A stretch of DNA of 64,000 nucleotides from Planctomycetaceae bacterium (GTDB lineage Bacteria; Planctomycetota; Planctomycetia; Planctomycetales; Planctomycetaceae): positions 1-64,000 of the forward strand of contig PBMZ01000083.1 in NCBI GenBank assembly GCA_002722955.1, given 5' to 3'. A program made the translations under genes and the position numbers. The first letter of the stretch is position 1, and each line of letters opens with the position of its first letter. This document shows, one piece after another, positions 60,585 through 64,000 of the stretch. The notes beneath the pieces are model-generated. The model was not told where the DNA came from and searched no databases. It saw only the letters and a program-made list of their open reading frames with translations.

Positions 60585-63488
60585 ATGCGCTATTGCTACA
60601 TCCTCTTGTCCACCGCTCTTTGCTTCCTCAACGTAACGACCAATGCTGCGGACCGCGAAGGCGTCGAGTTCTTCGAGAAGAAGATTCGCCCATTGCTCGT
60701 CAAGCGATGTTTCAAGTGCCACGGTGGAGCCAAAGCTGGCGGCGGCTTGTCGTTGGCAACTTCTGCTGGCTGGCAAAAGGGTGGTGAAACTGGGCCCGCG
60801 ATTATTCCAGGCGAGCCCAAAGAGAGTCTCCTCATCGACGCGATCAATTATCGCGGACTCGAAATGCCACCGCCGGATAAAGGTGGCAAGCTGCCGAAAG
60901 AAGAAATCGTCCTGCTGACCAAATGGGTCGCGATGGGCGCGCCAGCTCCGGGTGATGACGCGTTGGGTGGGATGAGTTTGAAGGAGGCTCGGTCTTGGTG
61001 GTCTTTCCAAGCGTTGCCGAAAGGCGGTGGCAAGTTAACCTCAGCAAAGATCGACGCGTTGATCAACGAGAAGCTTGCCCAACAAAAGCTGACACTATCG
61101 ACAATCACCGACAAGCGAACTTTGATCCGGCGAGCCACCTATGACCTGACCGGGTTGCCGCCGACCACGGCGGAAGTGAAAGCGTTCTTGGCGGATCCAT
61201 CGGCGGACGCGTTCGACAAGGTCATCGATCGGCTTTTGCAGTCGCCTCAATATGGGGCACGCTGGGGACGACATTGGCTCGACGTTGTCCGATATGCCGA
61301 CACGGCGGGCGAGAACTCGGACCGGCCTTTGCCGCATGCTTGGCGTTACCGGAACTGGGTGATTGAGGCTTTGAACCGGGATATGCCATTCGATGAATTC
61401 GTTCGTTGGCAGCTTGCGGGCGACATCGTGAATGCCAAGACCGACGATCAACGGCTTCGCGAAGGTATCATTGCCACGGGCTATTTGGCGGTGGCTCGAC
61501 GTTACGGGCACGACATCGACAAAGACATCCATCTAATGCACGAGGATGTCATCGATAACCTCGGCAAGAACTTCCTTGGACTGACGCTGGGTTGTGCTCG
61601 ATGTCACGATCACAAGTACGATGCCGTCACGTCCGAGGACTATTATGCTTTGTATGGCATTTTTAATAGCACCAAGTTCGCTTTCCCCGGCTGCGAACCC
61701 AAGGAGCAACCGCGCGACTTGGTTCCGTTGATGGACAACGCCAAAGCCGACGCGATGATGGCCGACTATCAACGCCGGCTCGACGAATACAACAACGCTA
61801 GTAAGTTCGAAGAGAGTGAAGCTCAACGGCTGAAGCAAGTTGCCGCGAAGGCTTACCGAGTCCTCTCGAAGGCACTGGTCGAGGAAACAAAGTCGGCATC
61901 CATCCACGAAAACGCTGACGGCAAGCTCGATCGCCTTGCCGTTAAGAAGGGCGAGGTCTTGCAACTGACCGTCATGCCCAACGGCAACCACGGGGCCGAC
62001 ACAACTCGAATTGAGCTGGAGATTACGAAGCTTGGCGATCAACCCAAGACCTACAATGTGTCGGACTTGATCCCGCGGCTCACGAAGCAAGGGCCGTTCG
62101 TGAAACACAACGGGGCGACTTGGTGCTTCTTTGACGTGGCCGAAGGCCCGCGTTTTCTTCTCAACCGAAAAGATTCCGTTGATGGCGTTGCAAGTTTGCA
62201 AGCTTGGGCCAACGGCGACACGCCTTCCGTATTTGTGAACACTTCCAACAGCCCCGTCAAAGTCTGGACAACGCTGCCACCGAAAGCGTTCTTTATGCAT
62301 CCGGGCGTCAAACGCGATGTGGCGTTGTCATGGGTGTGCCCCGAAGATGGCGAATACGAAGTTCGCGGCACTGTCACCGACGCTCACCCCGCGCCGGGAC
62401 TTGATGGCGTTTCATTCCGCTTCGAACATTTTCCAAACGCTAAGTTTGGTGATGGGCTAGTTGGGCTAACCGACTCTTACACCGCACGTGACAAGATGCC
62501 CGTCAAGCCAGCAATTCCCGTGGCTTACGCCGTTGTCGAGGGCAACATCAAGAACGCTCGACTTCAACAACGCGGTGACCCTAAACAACCGGGCGACGAA
62601 ATCCCGCGACGCTGGCTTTCAGTGTTTGGAGGGGAAGCTGTTTCGAGTGGAAGTGGTCGAGTCGAATTGGCGGAGTGGATCGTTGATCATCCACTGTTAG
62701 CACGAGTGATGGCCAACCGCATCTGGCAATGGCACTTCGGCCGTGGCATCGTGGCAACGCCGAACGATTTCGGTTCGCGCGGCGAGGCTCCGACTCATCC
62801 CGCGTTATTGAATCTGCTGGCAGCGCAATTTCGCGCTGGTGGATATCGGATCAAGCCAATGCATCGCTTGATCATGAAAACCGCCGCCTATCAGCGCAGC
62901 AGCCAAGTCGATCCTTCGCGACGAGAACTCGATCCCAACAATCGCTGGCTGGCTCACTATTCTCGACGGCGACTGAGTGCCGAGGAAATTCGCGACAGCC
63001 TGCTATCAGCCAGCCGCATGCTTGACCTCAGTACTGCCGAGGCTCACCCATTCCCGCCCGAAGCCACCTGGAAGTTTTCTCAGCACGCACCGTTCAATGC
63101 GGTATATGATACCGACCGCCGTAGCGTGTTCTTGATGGTTCAACGGCAACGGCGGCATCCGTACCTCGCTCTGTTCGACGGAGCCGACCCGAACTCAAGT
63201 ACTCCCTCGCGAGAGTCCACGACCGTGCCGACTCAAGCGTTGTACTTCTTGAACGATCCCTTTTTTCATCGCCAAGCAGCCGGTTTCGCCGCGACCGTCG
63301 ATGCGAAGCTTAGCGAAGACGAACAAATCCAACACGCCTTCAAATCGCTCTTCGCCCGCCCGGCCACGACCGACGAAACAACAATCGCGACACAGTTCTT
63401 GGCCAAGTATCCCGGAAACACCAAGGCCAAATGGTCCGCGTTCGCTCGAGTGCTACTGTCGTCGAATGAGTTTTTGTATGTAGACTGA
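60585..63488 (+). CDS. PSCyt1 - DUF1549 - PPC-like insert - DUF1553 (PSD1) protein (pair 5)
   Basis: A 967-aa exported protein with a signal peptide (about 1-21, LNVTTNAA). The PSCyt1 heme motif CFKCH lies near residues 42-46. DUF1549 (RRATYDLTGLPPTTAEVKAF) carries CARCHDHKYD near residue 336. A middle insert at about 430-610 contains GKLDRLAVKKGEVLQLTVMP, GATWCFFDVAEGPRFLL and LSWVCPEDGEYEVRGTVTDA, resembling bacterial pre-peptidase C-terminal type domains. DUF1553 is C-terminal (HPLLARVMANRIWQWHFGRG). The ATG at 60585 gives the cleanest signal peptide; an in-frame ATG 6 nt earlier is also possible. DUF1501 follows after 99 nt that contain a long inverted repeat. Confidence 0.93.
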   Translation: MRYCYILLSTALCFLNVTTNAADREGVEFFEKKIRPLLVKRCFKCHGGAKAGGGLSLATSAGWQKGGETGPAIIPGEPKESLLIDAINYRGLEMPPPDKGGKLPKEEIVLLTKWVAMGAPAPGDDALGGMSLKEARSWWSFQALPKGGGKLTSAKIDALINEKLAQQKLTLSTITDKRTLIRRATYDLTGLPPTTAEVKAFLADPSADAFDKVIDRLLQSPQYGARWGRHWLDVVRYADTAGENSDRPLPHAWRYRNWVIEALNRDMPFDEFVRWQLAGDIVNAKTDDQRLREGIIATGYLAVARRYGHDIDKDIHLMHEDVIDNLGKNFLGLTLGCARCHDHKYDAVTSEDYYALYGIFNSTKFAFPGCEPKEQPRDLVPLMDNAKADAMMADYQRRLDEYNNASKFEESEAQRLKQVAAKAYRVLSKALVEETKSASIHENADGKLDRLAVKKGEVLQLTVMPNGNHGADTTRIELEITKLGDQPKTYNVSDLIPRLTKQGPFVKHNGATWCFFDVAEGPRFLLNRKDSVDGVASLQAWANGDTPSVFVNTSNSPVKVWTTLPPKAFFMHPGVKRDVALSWVCPEDGEYEVRGTVTDAHPAPGLDGVSFRFEHFPNAKFGDGLVGLTDSYTARDKMPVKPAIPVAYAVVEGNIKNARLQQRGDPKQPGDEIPRRWLSVFGGEAVSSGSGRVELAEWIVDHPLLARVMANRIWQWHFGRGIVATPNDFGSRGEAPTHPALLNLLAAQFRAGGYRIKPMHRLIMKTAAYQRSSQVDPSRRELDPNNRWLAHYSRRRLSAEEIRDSLLSASRMLDLSTAEAHPFPPEATWKFSQHAPFNAVYDTDRRSVFLMVQRQRRHPYLALFDGADPNSSTPSRESTTVPTQALYFLNDPFFHRQAAGFAATVDAKLSEDEQIQHAFKSLFARPATTDETTIATQFLAKYPGNTKAKWSAFARVLLSSNEFLYVD

Positions 63489-63495
63489 GTAGGTT

Positions 63496-63571
63496 TTTGA
63501 ATAGAAGATCGCAAAGGACGCAAAGAGTTAGCATTTACTTACTTTGCGTCCTTTGCGACCTTCTGTTCAAA
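63496..63571. repeat. 76-nt inverted repeat in the PSD1/DUF1501 gap (GCAAAGGACGCAAAG type)
   Basis: The arms TTTGAA-t-AGAAG...GCAAAG and CTTTGC...CTTCT-g-TTCAAA pair over about 30 nt with two mismatches around a 16-nt loop. It starts 7 nt after the PSD1 stop and ends 16 nt before the DUF1501 ATG, where a ribosome site would be expected, and none is obvious. It opens with TTTTTGAATAG like the repeat at 23653. Confidence 0.85.
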
Positions 63572-63587
63572 CATAATGTGACTCACC

Positions 63588-64000
63588 ATGAATTTATCGA
63601 AATCAACACGTCGATCGTTCCTAAGCTCCGCAGTTGCCGGATCGATGATCTTTCCTGGCATCGTCGAGCAACTGTTGGCCGACAGCGATCCGCTCGCCGC
63701 GAGGGGATCGCATTTTCCGGGTCGTGCTAAGAACGTCATCTTCCTGTTCATGACTGGTGGTGTCTCGCACATTGATACATTTGATCCGAAGCCAGCGTTG
63801 CATCGCGATGTTGGCAAGGAGATCAAGGCAGATCATCCCGAGATCGCAAACCGCCCGGGCTACGAACGCATCTTTTTGAAGAAACCGCAGTGGGAGTTTT
63901 CCAGCCACGGCGAGAGCGGGACTGAAGTCAGCACGCTGTTTCCTCACGTGGCCACTTGCGTTGACGACATCGCCATGATTCGATCGATGCACACTTCTCA
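63588..64000 (+). CDS. DUF1501 family protein, N-terminal 137 residues (cut by window edge, pair 5)
   Basis: The ATG at 63588 opens a frame running off the right end. Residues 8-9 are the twin-arginine pair (TRRSFLSSAVAGSMIFPG). The first DUF1501 block follows (NVIFLFMTGGVSHIDTFDPK), then the second (TLFPHVATCVDDIAMIRSMH). There is no clear Shine-Dalgarno because a long inverted repeat occupies the upstream gap, so translation may depend on the PSD1 message being folded or processed. About 330 further residues are expected outside the window. Confidence 0.92.
   Translation, partial: MNLSKSTRRSFLSSAVAGSMIFPGIVEQLLADSDPLAARGSHFPGRAKNVIFLFMTGGVSHIDTFDPKPALHRDVGKEIKADHPEIANRPGYERIFLKKPQWEFSSHGESGTEVSTLFPHVATCVDDIAMIRSMHTS

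Noticed and set aside
61533-62300. 255-codon open frame on the minus strand inside PSD1 pair 5
   Set aside because: It lies fully opposite a well-conserved PSD1 gene; open only because of third-position GC bias. No motif or ribosome site.
1-64000. tRNA, rRNA, CRISPR array, insertion sequence, prophage
   Set aside because: Looked for cloverleaf-like GGTTC-type arms, regular repeat/spacer patterns, DDE or tyrosine/serine recombinases and phage structural genes; none seen.

Overview
This window is almost certainly chromosomal DNA from a marine or freshwater member of the Planctomycetota, most like Pirellulaceae or Planctomycetaceae. The basis is gene content. There are five PSD1 (PSCyt2/DUF1549 + DUF1553) genes, each followed by a DUF1501 gene, planctomycete-type cytochrome c heads (PSCyt1), an ECF sigma factor beside a giant transmembrane Ser/Thr kinase, a secreted WD40 protein, and a helix-turn-helix/PTS-EIIA fusion. 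I judge base composition by eye as slightly above 50% GC. I saw no rRNA, tRNA, CRISPR array, insertion sequence or prophage.

Layout. 1-4.1 kb (minus): a DUF1501 gene cut by the window edge, a PSD1 gene with a LamG insert, and an exported lectin-like protein. 4.3-8.9 kb (minus): a tightly packed run of sugar-phosphate isomerase, HTH-EIIA fusion, alpha/beta hydrolase, PIG-L deacetylase, PP2C phosphatase and a small membrane protein. 9.1-13.1 kb: DUF3500 protein, amidohydrolase, PLP enzyme. 13.3-18.3 kb (minus): a 1302-aa exported glycosidase-like protein, a small exported partner and a FabZ-like dehydratase. 18.5-23.6 kb (plus): ECF sigma factor and a 1478-aa kinase. 23.7-28.5 kb: Gfo/Idh/MocA dehydrogenase, SDR, and a 916-aa WD40 protein. 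28.6-30.3 kb: decayed or frameshifted genes (response regulator receiver, K+-channel/cNMP protein). 30.4-34.9 kb (minus): PSD1/DUF1501 pair 2. 35.1-38.8 kb (plus): CinA-like protein, nucleoside hydrolase, DUF58 protein. 39-43.9 kb (minus): SulP transporter and PutA. 44.1-48.4 kb (plus): PSD1/DUF1501 pair 3. 48.4-53.4 kb (minus): frameshifted ROK kinase, prenyltransferase-like repeat protein, exported alpha/beta hydrolase lacking the nucleophile Ser, and a small protein. 53.8-55.05 kb: an ECF sigma factor with an in-frame stop, convergent with a frameshifted GyrB-type ATPase domain. 55.3-59 kb (plus): pair 4. 59-59.9 kb (minus): Tat-exported TIM-barrel isomerase. 60.6-64 kb (plus): pair 5, cut by the right edge.

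How the genes fit together (inference). The PSD1/DUF1501 pairs, the glycosidase-like protein, lectin-like exported proteins, sugar isomerases, Gfo/Idh/MocA dehydrogenase, SDR, nucleoside hydrolase and ROK kinase fit a carbohydrate-scavenging lifestyle, with periplasmic or compartmental heme proteins handling an unknown polymer or sugar-derivative step. Signalling is planctomycete-typical: ECF sigma plus kinase, PP2C, HTH-EIIA.

Two things stand out beyond gene content. First, several gene-gene junctions carry palindromes, with one family (GAAGCCCGG...CCGGGCTTC) recurring at five sites. Second, there is a set of broken genes. Four are frameshifted. Three of these are restored by one added base in a short homopolymer, and the fourth (the GyrB-type domain) needs one lost and one gained base. 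A fifth gene has a stop codon. This set needs to be resolved as genuine decay versus assembly error.
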